From positions 682,001 to 746,000 of the forward strand of contig JAUCEF010000003.1 of the NCBI GenBank assembly GCA_033558025.1: a DNA stretch of 64,000 nucleotides, in the 5' to 3' direction. This stretch comes from Phytophthora sp. 'mugwort'. Its lineage: Eukaryota; Oomycota; Peronosporomycetes; Peronosporales; Peronosporaceae. Within the stretch, counting starts at the first letter, position 1. The number at the start of each line of letters is the position of its first letter. Positions 34,850-45,625 of this stretch are shown here, piece by piece. Under the pieces are notes generated by a model, which was given only the letters and a program-made list of their open reading frames with translations, did not search any database and had not been told where the DNA came from. The translations under genes were made by a program, and so were the position numbers.

Positions 34850-35383
34850 TTACTTAGTTCGACTAACGCTTGGCCTTCCGAGACCGCACAAACCGATCGC
34901 GCCACGCACAGCGTATGAAGCAGGTCCAACGCCCCTTCGAAGAGAACCGTCGCATTCTCCTCGATGTCTCCGACCACTTGTGTCATCACTAAGGCCTGGC
35001 CTTCCGACGGTAGTCTCGTCGACGTCCCCCACGGTTGTTTTGGACGACTGATGGACCACGGTCACGCCTAACTCCAAAACATCGCCAGTCGCTTTCAATG
35101 GCATTTTCGCTCCGCCACGTCTATGACCGCTCCCAAACGCTGCCGGCGAGTCCACACCCAGGATCACATCCACCTGCAACAAGTCGGCCACTATCATACT
35201 TAACGTCGTTTCGACCGACCCCACTCGTACGGTTAGTTCGATCCAGCCACGGATCCGCAACTGATGAACAGACAAACTCCTTACTCTACCTTCATAGGGA
35301 GTCAACGTCTCAGCAGCCCCACCCAACCGTTTCAGCATCAGTCTGTTCACGAGACTCAAAGTAGCGCCAGTATCCGCCAACAT
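34850..35383 (-). pseudogene. Gypsy C aspartic protease region
   Basis: MLADTGATLSLVNRLMLKRL has the catalytic D-T-G-A at its start. GWIELTVRVGSVETTLSM and DVILGVDSPAAFG are the usual retropepsin flap and C-terminal ILG-D segments. The frame then runs into non-homologous sequence. A tandem duplication (34693-34735 and 34738-34780, CCTGCCATATCCACCGTCGC in both) lies between protease and RT. Confidence 0.7.
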
Positions 35384-35399
35384 TCAGGAAGGTAGACAC

Positions 35400-38300
35400 T
35401 CGATAAACCCGCCCGACAAACGCTTTAGAATTACCAACCGAACACACCACGCGCCTTCCGCCATCCACAATACACGAGGGCATGTCCTCCTCGTCTTCTT
35501 CATTAAACTAAACCGTCCGGGAGGTTGACAATCACAACTTCAACCAACCCGCGCATCGGGACATTCTTTTGACCGTCCGATTGAGCCACTTCCACATAAT
35601 GAGAAGCGTCCTCACGTTCCTAAAGCTTCGGTCCTCTCCTTAAACAGAGTCGAACTATCGAAACACACGGGTTTTCGGACCCGGCGCAGCCTTCGTTGGC
35701 GCGCCCCTGGTACTTCCACGTCCCCAACACGGTCGCATAGTTTTCACCAGATATCTAACGCATTCTTAGCAGAATATTTCGTGGCCCAGTCCGATAGAAC
35801 CCCCCTATTAGCTATCGGTAAACAATGTAGCTCAGCAAAGTAGCGAAGCCGCGACCAGTCCATGACCGGTTTCCTGTCGCGCAACGACGGTACCTCAAGT
35901 AGTTCACCGTCGCTCGGAAGCGAATCCGTCGCTCTCGGTTCCATCATTATTTCCTTAGCTTCCTTGACCGTCTCGTATACGGCTGACCATCCAATGGCTC
36001 TCAGCCGACCAAGGGGCTCTCAGACTCCTCGCACTCCCTGGCCTGACACAGCACGATGTCCTCCTCCATGTCGTCGTCACTGAACGCTCCCCCCAGCTCA
36101 ACCTTCTCCTCCATGTCTAGCGCGACGACCTTCTTCTCGTCGTTGCTGAACGCCTCCTTCTGCACACCCTTCTCCTTCTTCTTCTGCACGACGTTCACCT
36201 TCGCTTTGACGCCAAATGCCTCCTTCACCACACTCTTCTCTGGGCACCCGTCGGGCCATTTTCCTGCTTAGAGAAAGAGCGGTCTTGTCCTTCCCTTCCC
36301 TTAGCCCTGTCATGGTCGACCAGCAGCTCCCGTCGCAGTCGGCACTAACGACTTCAGCGCCACCAGCGTAGGGCAGTTAGCCACTATGTGACCGGGCTCC
36401 TGGCAGAAGAAACACCCGCAGTACCGCCCCGGCTAGACTCTTCGCACTCCATCCGTAAGTGGCCCATTTGTCCGCAGCTCAAACTCTCCATAGTTGCTCG
36501 TTTACAGAGTGAACGTCTGTGGCACTTAAATCCATATCTACCACAGATCGAAACGCCTTCCTGAGTACGGCTGTCCGCTTTCATGGAAATGCACCGGAAC
36601 GACGACCGTTCCCCACAGACCTTGAACTCGACGAAGGACTCGCGAAAGCGTTCACCTAGGGTCTTCTACGCGGCAACCTAGGCGCTTACAACGCATGCGT
36701 GACTGCTCTTGCCACTACTGCTGTCTCTGCATAAACTCCTGAAACTTATGTGTCCATCGAAGCGGCCAAAGGGACCTCCTTCCCTTTCGCAGGTGCCGCG
36801 TCCGAAAACTCGTCGTCTTCTTCGATCAGTCGATGCTGGTCCTTAACATTAGCCATTCGCAAGCTTCCGGAATGTCGCTCGCCGGGCTGGAGCCGAGCGT
36901 CGCGAGCATTCGCTTGTTCCTAAGCTCGCGACGAAGCCGTTGGCTCATTTGCGAGTTCGGGTTGCAGAGGCTCACACAAGTCAGTTACACGGTCTCCCCC
37001 ATTCCTCCATCGAATCCCCGCGGACACGTTTCGTGGTCTGTAACCGTTCCCAGCGTTGATCCGTAATCTGACTCGATAACCGGTTGTGGAACCTGACTTT
37101 GAGCGTCTCAAACGTCCTGATGCGGGAATACCCCCACTAGCGCTCGGCCTCTTTCCCTTTCTACCTCTGCCTGAAGATCAGCAGTCGCGACTTGTCCTCT
37201 CGTGTGCGTCAAGAACAAATCATAGAAGTCACGTGCCTTCTCGGTCGTCGCCGTGTCCGAGTAAAACATAGGGGGATCTTTACCTTGTGAGCTTCCAGCT
37301 TAGACAGTTTAAGCTCCGTCAGCTCAGTGTCTCTGTCTTGACACGCTTCCTTGTCTTCTTGGATACTTTCGGCAGCGTGGCGGGAGGTCCGCCTCCGGCG
37401 TATGCTAGCCGTGTCTGCGCCACTCCAGCTTGGTAAGCCGCCAAGAGGGTCTGCTTATCAGCTTTCAGCGTGGACCGACTCTTGGACACACGAGAACGGC
37501 TCCCAACCATCATCGGCTCCTTCTTCACCTTAGTTCACGGCTCGTAGAAAACCGACTCCAACCCCACTCGAACTGAGGACGGTTCCGGTTCCTAGCCTCA
37601 GGACCCGTGTACTGATCGATAACCCCCCTCGGGCTCCTTCTCGGCTCGTCAACTTCCGTCTCAGTAGCTTCTGCGTCATCGGGGCCATACCCTGACGCGT
37701 CGCCTTCTTCCTTCAATTCCAAGAAACTCGGGAACGGGAGCCTTCGTTCTTCCTTGTCTACCCGACACAAGTCCTGACGGTTGTCCGCCCTTCGTTTTGG
37801 CCTTGGTCGCGGTCTTGGCCTTCACCTCGGCCGTCCCTTCCTCGGTCATCTTTGTCTCGCTGGCCACTTCACCCACCCAGAGCGCAGCCATTATCTCGCC
37901 CTGGAGAGCGCCTGGGCCTGCTGACATAGCAGCCAAGTCTCTCTCCTCCGCCCCTTCGCTCACATGCGAAATACTCGTTTTACCGGACTCTCCAACCGTC
38001 CGGTCCCCCCCCCCGCTCCCTCATGATCGCATCGAAGCGGCGTTCCTCATCGCTGATTTCGTCGCTCGAATCATCCTTGTCGGTTAACTCGCCTTCGAGT
38101 TGACATATACCCTCATTGCGTGCTGCCGTCCTCGCTAGCCCCGCGTAATCCCAACCGGGTGCGTGCCGCCTTGTTCTGCTAGTCCTGTACAAATTCCAAA
38201 TTCCAAACTCCGAAACAACCTGGCGCTCCCTCGCGCTCCCGTACCTATCCTTCTCTCCCGTTAACCGGAAATCTTCACACTTCACCGTGCACGCCTTGCT

Positions 38301-38428
38301 AGCTTCCAACGCTTCCTGAGCGGCCAGGCCTGATGTCCTTGAAGAGCTTAAACTCCGATTTAGCCGTTCACTCCGTACTCGAATCCGTTGACGACGAAGT
38401 CCAAGTACCTGCTTCACCACCAAATGTC
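35400..38428 (-). pseudogene. Gypsy C gag region
   Basis: Minus-strand coding-like segments: an N-terminal one below 38428 (LTDKDDSSDEISDEERRFDA), an acidic/Arg-rich block (37525-37963), and a zinc-knuckle block at 36584-36384 (SLSCGQMGHLRMEC preceded by ICGRYGFKCHRRSLC). Lys/Glu-rich sequence at 36231-36001 follows. Frames change repeatedly. The knuckle marks this as the nucleocapsid part of Gag. No capsid motif could be assigned with certainty. Confidence 0.55.
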
Positions 38429-39160
38429 GCAAGCCATCCTGATCGGAACTAGTCAAGTGTCGTATGGAACCGATGAATACTAGAGTGAGACACATACTTC
38501 GCAAATTCACAGCAAATACAATAAAATATAAAGACTATTTGCTTATGTAAGATCAGGTAAATTCACGACTAAACACCTCGAACCAGCGGCAACTCCCGCT
38601 CGCCACCTTCCCTTACCTTTTCCTCTTCATCCGGCACCTCCGTACCCACTCACGCCCAGATTCACGTGCATCGGCTTCCATAGATCACCCTTCCGTTCTG
38701 GACTCAGCTGCGTAGCAGCGACGCTCCTTGCCGTCGGCGCGACCTCCATCCTGTCACCTTCTCCGGCCTTAGTAGCTCCCCCGCGTTGCACCTTTTCTCA
38801 AGTTCTTTAACGTCGCGTTGAGGCAGTAATCGTTCCGTCGGTCGCTTCTCGATCCATGTCTGCCTTTTCGCACGGGCCTAAACCCGCCAAGCGACCGGGT
38901 ACGGGCCACCCGGACCGACCTCGAGCGACCTCCAGACTCTTCCTCGGACAACTGCTCAGCAAGTAGCCGTTCACACAGAGTATCTCCATTGAGAAAGGGT
39001 GCCACTATGACCAAGACGGTTGCCACCGTCCAGAGTAGGAGTACTCGGGACACTGCGATGGCTAAAGCTCTAGACATGTTGGTATTCATGCACGTACCAC
39101 TAGACGCCCTAGACGCCCTAGCCGATCTACATATGGGCGGGGGGGGGGGGGGTTCTTGAT
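38429..39160 (-). repeat. Candidate 5' LTR of gypsy C
   Basis: About 0.7 kb of non-coding sequence between the putative primer-binding region (38428 and lower) and the START/FYVE gene side. In the minus sense it ends in CA at the internal boundary. No second copy is present in the window to confirm it, and the outer boundary is a guess near the G14 tract at 39139-39152. Confidence 0.3.
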
Positions 39161-39362
39161 GCGCTCTGCACATTATGGACAGCCCCTTTCCAACAATGTT
39201 TGGTGGCTATCTAGGATATCTTAATACCACTATGGATCATGTAGCTTGAGTCATTACCATTAACCTTCGCGTAACACGACCGCAGTCATACTTTCGAAAT
39301 AATGGTCAGTGAAATCACGACTTTACATGTACAACATGGAAGTACGTCAAAAATAAATACTT

Positions 39363-39392
39363 AAAGTCTTCGTGCCAAGGCACGAAGACTTT
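39363..39392. terminator. Perfect 14-bp hairpin downstream of START/FYVE copy 2
   Basis: AAAGTCTTCGTGCC (39363-39376) and its exact reverse complement (39379-39392), loop AA. It lies 77-106 bp beyond the stop of the minus-strand gene. It could be a 3'-end processing or RNA-stability structure, or a small insertion scar; function is not shown by the sequence. Confidence 0.45.
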
Positions 39393-39468
39393 GTGTATTT
39401 TTTACAACCACTAAACACGCCATTTGTACTAACGAATAACATTACGACTACATACTAGAGCTATAGCA

Positions 39469-40746
39469 TTAGACAGCTGAGGACGTGCATCTCCATTCGC
39501 TACCACGCTCGAAGTCCATAGTGGACGAAGCCTCTGATCGAGTCTCGCCTACACCATCCAGCGCCATTTCCCAAACGGATTTCTCCTTTGCTTCAAGAAG
39601 ACAGCACACACAAATCCGAAACCCGCATTGCTTGGCAGGACCTCTTCTCGACACGTCCACCGTCATCTTCTTGACCACGGTGCAATTCTTACAGCTCATT
39701 CGACGGCAGATCTGACACTTTGCGCCTGCATTTAGTGAGAGCCTGCTGAAGCCCTTATCGCATACCTGGCAGCGAGTTGAACGAGGAAAAGCACCACTCT
39801 GTCGACGAGTCCGGCATCGTCGCGCTGACATTCGCTCTTGCTTGTTCTTGACAAGCCACGCGAGCTTCCTGATATACGCGTAGTCGATGATGGAGATCGC
39901 GCTGAGAAGAGCTTCAGCGGCGATTACTGTGATCAATCGATTTAACGCTTTCCCTCGAGGAGTTATAAAGCTGCGGCCGTACATTTCCACTTGACCGGAG
40001 TCGAGCTGACGATCGATGTAGCAGGCACTAATTTCTTCACGCACTAAGCCGAGATGAGAGATATCGGGGATGACTCCAGGTAGAGAGACCGATTTCAAAA
40101 GAAAGTAGCCAACCTTCTCGCCGTTTGAATCATGAGTTAGTCCCGTAGCCTCGATGATTAAGAAATCTCGCTGCTGCATGACACCCGACAGTACGGACGG
40201 GAGCTCCTTGGTGAACCACTTGAGACCCAGGAAACGAAACGGATCATCAGGAGTCGGTCCTCTGAGGGTAGCCAGAAGACGAGCCTCGTCAAGACCCTCA
40301 TGCACGTATGAACTGCGCCACCTCCACGTCTCCTCGGTAGTCGCTAACGAGCCGAACATGCAATCGTCGAGCCTTCCGTCAATAACCCCGTGCAGGACCA
40401 TAAGAGACTTCCATTTTGGCTTCTTTTTCTCCATTAATGGTATGTCCGGACAAGGTAAGGATGCTGACACTGTTCTTCTTGACATGCCAGGAGACATGGG
40501 CGAAACCAATTTTGTTTTTCGCGAGTTAGAGCTTCCAGTCGGCCCTTGTCGTTGGCAATACACATTCAAGCCATGTTTCGCTCGTACGAATCGCCAGTCG
40601 GAACAGGAAAAACGAGCGCCGTTATCGAGAAAAGCTTCGTTTGCTTGAATTGTTTCTCGCACGATAGTGTCAGCCTCGCGAATCAACGCGGTTCGTTGCG
40701 CCTTGGACAGCTCCGCATGTGGGAATGCAGGGATTGCGAACTTCAT
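39469..40746 (-). CDS. START-domain / FYVE-like zinc-finger protein, copy 2
   Basis: A 425-residue intron-less ORF, alignable with 12-1325 over its full length. Shared blocks include FVRAKHGLNVY / LVRVKDGLNVY, DPFRFLGLKWFTKELPSVLS and RDFLIIEATGLTHDSNGEKV. The C-terminal FYVE-like finger (residues 326-383) keeps the Cys pairs: CQVC, CQIC, CKNC, CVCC. The tail differs (MDFERGSEWRC). Role as for copy 1: presumably lipid-binding, membrane-linked; inferred from family only. A TCACTTT initiator-like motif lies about 55 nt upstream of the ATG. It has the same orientation as copy 1, with a transposon island between them, so an old tandem duplication later filled with insertions is likely. Confidence 0.88.
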   Translation of the reverse strand: MKFAIPAFPHAELSKAQRTALIREADTIVRETIQANEAFLDNGARFSCSDWRFVRAKHGLNVYCQRQGPTGSSNSRKTKLVSPMSPGMSRRTVSASLPCPDIPLMEKKKPKWKSLMVLHGVIDGRLDDCMFGSLATTEETWRWRSSYVHEGLDEARLLATLRGPTPDDPFRFLGLKWFTKELPSVLSGVMQQRDFLIIEATGLTHDSNGEKVGYFLLKSVSLPGVIPDISHLGLVREEISACYIDRQLDSGQVEMYGRSFITPRGKALNRLITVIAAEALLSAISIIDYAYIRKLAWLVKNKQERMSARRCRTRRQSGAFPRSTRCQVCDKGFSRLSLNAGAKCQICRRMSCKNCTVVKKMTVDVSRRGPAKQCGFRICVCCLLEAKEKSVWEMALDGVGETRSEASSTMDFERGSEWRCTSSAV

Positions 40747-40798
40747 CGTTGTCTTGGGACGGCAATTTCGATTGTGGGCATCTAGTACCTACTCCAAC

Positions 40799-40805
40799 AA
40801 AGTGA
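40799..40805 (-). promoter_or_regulatory. Initiator-like element of START/FYVE copy 2
   Basis: TCACTTT on the minus strand, 53-59 nt before the ATG. It fits the pyrimidine-rich TCAYTYY initiator described for oomycete promoters. Short motif, so a chance match is possible. Confidence 0.35.
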
Positions 40806-42426
40806 CATCGTGCAGGGCATTACATTGCCTCTTCATCGATGGTATGAGTAGGGGGCGGCGTTATTGAACTGATTGCTAGAATTTTAAATCTTAGGCAGTA
40901 GCTTGCACAGCGAGTTGCTCCAAAATATTCTACAAAACCATTTGATTTTGGGTGACTGGTCAACGCGTGCAGCACACCATGATATCGAGAACTCTCTGTA
41001 TCCTTGTCTGCAAGACTCCAGCCGGACACCAGCGGTACCTACACTACTGTATTAGACTCGAAGGAGTAGAGGCAGTCAAACCAAAAGCAGTCTGGTAAAT
41101 GTATAAAGCCGGAATCGAAGCAGCACTGTCCGTGGGACCCTGGGGTCACTTTTTGTACCGCGACTGCTAGGCATGAACGTATGCCGCATAAGATCTCTAC
41201 ATCGGCATTTCTTATCAGGATGGTAAGTCACGATCGGTCGACAAAGTCTTATGCAGCACATTGTCAGTGCGCGTTTTCCTTAGTGCAGCACTTACCCATC
41301 ATAAAAGTACACTGAAGGACACGTCGGAGCTTGGCAAAAAAAAACCCGGACCACATCAGTGACATAACCTCTGTCAGACGTCTGCAGATATTAAAAGGTT
41401 ACTGCTGGTGAACTCTATACATCGCGATTGTCCTTTGTCAAGTGTCCGTCAACTATCACACACAAAAAGTACCGGCCGAATCCACGTTGCTCCGTCAAAT
41501 TTGTGGATTACTATCTGAAAACACTACAGCTGGGCTACGACTGTATTTTTGACTCGGCGGGCAATTTCAAGTCTTCAGTGAATAGGCTTCGATCTTCAAC
41601 AAGTTAGCGACATCAACTGCTGCTCCCACCGCGTAGTAATATGCCCAAATCTGATAAAATCACTGGGCCGGTCGTGTATATGCATACCTGTCGAAGGAAA
41701 CAATGTCTGTATCACTGACCTGCAAATGTAGTCCTCCCTCGTCGGTTATTCAAAAGCCTCGGGTTGTAAGGTCGGCGTCGCCGCTCCATGCGTTCGCCTT
41801 GGAATCCCCAACGACATAATAGTACTTGAGCACACGTATACCGTCGATTCGTTGAGTCTTAGCTCGCTGTGCTAGTGTAACTTCACATGGTACGGATATA
41901 TGGTCTTTCAAATGTTGTCGAGTCTAGATACGGCTTCCTCTGGCGTATCCAAGGTTCCTCGACCTAAGCATAATTAACCATTTACTTTTTTTTACCATCC
42001 GCTGAGTTCAGAGCGGCTGTAACGGTCTATTGACGCTCCTACCCGTTTAGCAAGTCAAACACCGTATCTTTTTCCGTTTGATCGTTGCATTCCACGCCTG
42101 AGCCCCGGGCCAAATTGTTGTCAAAACGACGACGTAGAACGTCGTCTTTGTTCGGAGAACGGGTGGAAAACAACGTTTACCACCTGGAAAGTGGATCCAC
42201 CGGCGCTAATATTCGGATTCAATGAAATTCCAGCAATCTTACACATAAGTGTAAATAGACTGGCTGATCCTCTCTCTCACACCTGGAAAGTGGATTCGGC
42301 GAGGTGGCACTGTACGTAGACTTGTCGGTCACCTAAGGCCTCGCTACGAATATCAACTATGTACAAGTCACAGATAAAACCAATGATATGTTCCTGGTAA
42401 ACATTTATTACCGGTAGTTTGTATGC
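40806..42426. other. Gene-free region upstream of START/FYVE copy 2
   Basis: No convincing ORF. CACCTGGAAAGTGGAT occurs twice, at 42181-42196 and 42280-42295, as a direct repeat 99 bp apart. No other repeat was recognised. Confidence 0.4.
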
Positions 42427-42660
42427 TTAGAACACAACCAGTTCACCTTCAACTACGAAGTCACGAATATCGTCGTCGCGAGGACACTCGACAATCACTG
42501 AGTGATGCGCGCGCGAAAGCTTCTTTCTGGAGGCGACTTGTCGGTGTGCCATTCGTTGCATCTCTCTCTTCTTAGCTTCCCTCGGGCTTGAATCAATTTT
42601 AGAGGGTTTTATCAGCTTCCTACTTTTACGTAAACGCATAAAAAACACAACAAACGTCAC
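42427..42660 (-). CDS. Hypothetical basic C-terminal segment
   Basis: The minus frame ends in KKREMQRMAHRQVASRKKLS and then CPRDDDIRDFVVEGELVVF. Its composition (Lys/Arg-rich then acidic end) looks protein-like, but the upstream part of the open frame runs into the GC-rich dispersed repeat. No family recognised; could be the tail of a broken gene or chance. Confidence 0.25.
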   Translation of the reverse strand: MTFVVFFMRLRKSRKLIKPSKIDSSPREAKKREMQRMAHRQVASRKKLSRAHHSVIVECPRDDDIRDFVVEGELVVF

Positions 42661-42714
42661 TACATTTGATTTTGAATGGGAGGGCATACCTTTAGTGGAA
42701 ATTGCATAAACGGA

Positions 42715-42920
42715 CCCGCCGCACTTAGCTCGGCTAAGTGCCCCTTCGCGGTTTGCTTCGCTCGCGATAATAAGATTGTACGTTCGGGTGAGTGCAATGC
42801 GCGGCTTGCTGAGAAGCTCAGCGCTGGGCTCGCCTCCGCAAATACCGCGCGGCCCTGCTTCACGCGCTCCCCGCACGGGTTTGCTATGGCTACGCGCGCT
42901 CGCATCCGCCAACCTTAGTC
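42715..42920 (+). repeat. GC-rich dispersed repeat, copy 2
   Basis: Opposite orientation to copy 1 at 26190-26365, with shared blocks described there. Interestingly the peptide in one frame is also similar in both copies (PPQIP-GPASR...GLLWLRAL), though stops outside the core argue against a gene. Probably a short non-autonomous element. Confidence 0.6.
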
Positions 42921-44310
42921 GGCAATCGTGCCTTTTATGGTTTCGTGTTGTATATTACCCCTCCGTTTGGTGTGTTATTCAGGGATTCATCTGTGTTTTA
43001 GTATATTTTCTCCACTTTTACACTATTCACATATTTTTCTTGTATCATCCCGCGTAACTCTCCGCTCTCCTCATCTACGAAATCATCACTCGTATGCTTC
43101 GGCCTTGGATTCGAGCAGTATTTTCATGGACAGATTGGCACCATTTAGTGCGTCGAAGCCCAATTCGTTATGTACGAGAAAGTAAGCCTACCTTTGTAAT
43201 TGGTTAACTCCGGCGTCAGTTGTACCTGTCTCCCGTGTTCGAGCTTCACAGTATGCCGCTCTTGGGGTCATACAACCAATTCTAGCAAGATTCGGTGTCC
43301 GGTGGCGCACGGCAACTAAGTTCCTGCGCGACAGTGCAAGGGGGCTTCAGCAGAGAACTAACTCCGAGCTGTGCAATTGGACGCCGGATCGCAATGGCCG
43401 GTGTATATATATAATGCCCAATCGGGACTGCCGAAATTGCCTTCGTGGGCTACAGATACCACCAGCTCTACGGGGCTGCCGATATCTATTTCTTTCACAC
43501 TCGTCGATTCCTCTCCTGCCAGGTGCGTGACTGGTTCTACTTAAACACTAGTTTCGCTGCTTGTATTGGGTTGTATTCACTTCGGTTAGATCTCGGTACC
43601 GGCCGGTAGGTTAATGGTCGTGTGCGGCTAGCACTGGTCTGCCGCGCGGCACTTTTTAGCTGTTTCTCTGTTATTCTTACACCTGCACTGTTTTCCGTGC
43701 TGCTGCGCACCCAAAAAAACAACCGCGTCTCTCCGCTAGAAGATCGCGTCTACTCAATTCGAGTAAATCGATCCAGATTATGCCAACCGTTGTCAATAAG
43801 GAGTTTTAAAGCTGCTTTGCAGCGAAGTGCGTCCTGCAACGTTAGCTCCAGGAGGGGGTGCAATGATGTCTGGGGACCAAGCCGGCACAACCCAGGACCA
43901 AGCGGTATCATATCGCTCGGCCCTATAGGGTAGTCCCGACAGGGAAGGGTTCTGAGACCTAGCTGGATGATAGTATTCCTGTCGACACCTCCAGCTTTAG
44001 CGATTTGTTGACCATGACACTATTCTGAGTTACTTAACATAACAACCCGCAAGCAGAGGAGCGCTGGCACCGTGGTTTTCGCCGCTCCTGGACGCAGACG
44101 GCGAGTTATCGGAGACGAAAGACACGGAAGTGTGGCTCTCGTTCGGCGTGACGTCAAACGGGGGTGCCCACGACCACCACCGCTGCTTGTAGCATGCCGT
44201 ACGGACGGTGAACGACGATCGGCTACTCAAGAAGCCTCCCCGCCTCCCTAACAACCAGAGGCTAACGCTGTTCCACTGAATTCTCAGTAAAGCGCAAATC
44301 GGCAGAGACC
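42921..44310. other. Gene-free region
   Basis: Short unrelated frames only. A weakly coherent plus-strand frame around 44060-44180 (LDADGELSETKDTEVWLSFG) is not identifiable. No repeat ends seen. Confidence 0.35.
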
Positions 44311-44530
44311 TATCGACGGATCACGCACTGGTCCAGCAATTATGAGGCTCAAGAAGCTATCTTGGAGAGCTACGCTTTGTTTAACGCACACGTCGCCTCT
44401 TACGGTGAAAGTGGTAAGCGAGTGGAAGATGCAGTGAAGCACCTGATGGCAGCCTTGTGGAGGTACGCAATAAATTATGATTCGTTACGTGACAAAGCTG
44501 ATGGACCAACACGACCGGCTGCAGGTAGCT
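44311..44530 (+). pseudogene. Possible Myb-like repeat-borne protein fragment
   Basis: The plus frame reads NYEAQEAILESYALFNAHVA, SYGESGKRVEDAVKHLMAAL and INYDSLRDKADG. This resembles the N-terminal Trp/helix region of Myb/SANT-like proteins abundant in Phytophthora repeats (the NAHVA...G block), but it is short and ends at a stop near 44536. Recognition from memory, so low confidence. Confidence 0.3.
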
Positions 44531-45133
44531 CCCGCTGAAGTGGAAGCTGGTCCCCCATGATATCGTCGACGCCAGCGTTCCGCAGCATAACGACAAACTG
44601 CAACCTCTCTTAAGCAGCTTGTGATCAGAAGTGGTTGTACGCGTGCGCACTTTGGATTATAAGCAAGCCCTGCTTAATGAGATCGCATCCTCTTTAAGTG
44701 ATTGAAAGTTCGCGACAAACTTCCTACAGTCTACAAATATCAGAGCTCTCCGTCAATATTTCATCGCCGTTTCCTGTTCAAGACTGTTGGTAAGCTGTTA
44801 ATTTCACAATGGATAGAGACGCAGTCATCTCAAACAAAACCCCTACTCAAGCTGGTACGACCGTAGAAATCCCCTATACGTCCCCATAACGGGAAGCACC
44901 TTGCTGCACTCGGTCGCTGACCACCTCTGTTCTCGCTTCGGACCAAACGAATCACTTTGGCTCTTTGGTCTGACCAAAGGTAGCTAGCCGGAGCGGGCGA
45001 AAGGGCAGTACCGCCGCATTTCTGGTACGTACGATCGGATATAGCTAGCCGACACGCAGAAAGTGGCTATTTGGAACGGCACTCTAAGTCGATACTTTAA
45101 TTATAAAGTGGCTACCCGAAATAAATACCAATA

Positions 45134-45534
45134 GGCAACGGGACAGTGTCGGTACAACTGGCGGACGGAACGGTGATTACCGTTTCCAAGACCCATGTGG
45201 AACTAACAATGCAGTTCAAGGAGTTCGACAGCATGGAGCAGTTAACTGTCGCAGAGATGGGTAAGTATGACTTGATCCTGGGCATGCCTTGGATCGAGAA
45301 AAATGAGCCATGGATCGATTGGCGAAACAAACCCAGCGGGGCCAGTCGGCCCGCAGATACTAGCAGAGCATTGATGGGGGATGTTCCCACCTATGACAGG
45401 AACTGGGGCGTCCGAAAAGGGTGCCGGGATCCAGTGAGTTTTCGGGAGCCGCCAACGTATTGATCGAATCCCTAGAAGCTGTGGCAGCAGAAGCCGCACC
45501 TGATCGAGTGCAGCAGTCCTTACAGGATAGCCCT
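45134..45534 (+). pseudogene. Element D protease/linker part, inverted relative to its gag
   Basis: GTVSVQLADGTVITVSKTHV and KYDLILGMPWIEKNEPWIDW correspond to 59130-59310 of element E. From about 45360 it diverges (GSREPPTY-type sequence with a stop) and then jumps to the LTR end, so RT, RNase H and integrase are deleted. Confidence 0.7.
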
Positions 45535-45539
45535 TGACC

Positions 45540-45620
45540 GTGAACTACCGTGAGCTGAGAGTGTTTATACTCTCCGGAAGTCGCACTTCCTGTGCGCAAG
45601 GTGTTGTGTGCCCCGTCACA
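45540..45620 (+). repeat. Truncated 3' LTR end of element D
   Basis: About 80 bp matching the last part of the LTR at 21016-21376, including ACTCTCCGGAAGTC and TGCGCAAGGTGTTGTGTGCC, ending CCCCGTCACA. Followed directly by CATAC, the target duplication. Confidence 0.8.
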
Positions 45621-45625
45621 CATAC
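45621..45625 (+). repeat. Target-site duplication of element D (LTR-end side)
   Basis: CATAC. The partner is 48663-48667 read on the minus strand. Confidence 0.75.

Larger units (their letters stand above)
31362..39160 (-). mobile_element. Large Ty3/gypsy element C (minus), gag to integrase, probably one LTR only
   Basis: Minus-strand order from right to left: candidate 5' LTR region, gag, zinc knuckle, protease, RT, RNase H, integrase. The internal sequence seems to begin near 38428 with TTTGGTGGTGAAGC after a CA, a layout I recall from Phytophthora gypsy elements. The left end stops just after the integrase C-terminus, and no matching 3' LTR was found, so the element is truncated there. 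Confidence 0.7.

Noticed and set aside
42181..42295. Direct 16-bp repeat as LTR or transposon ends
   Set aside because: Only 99 bp apart, no other terminal features; kept only as a note.
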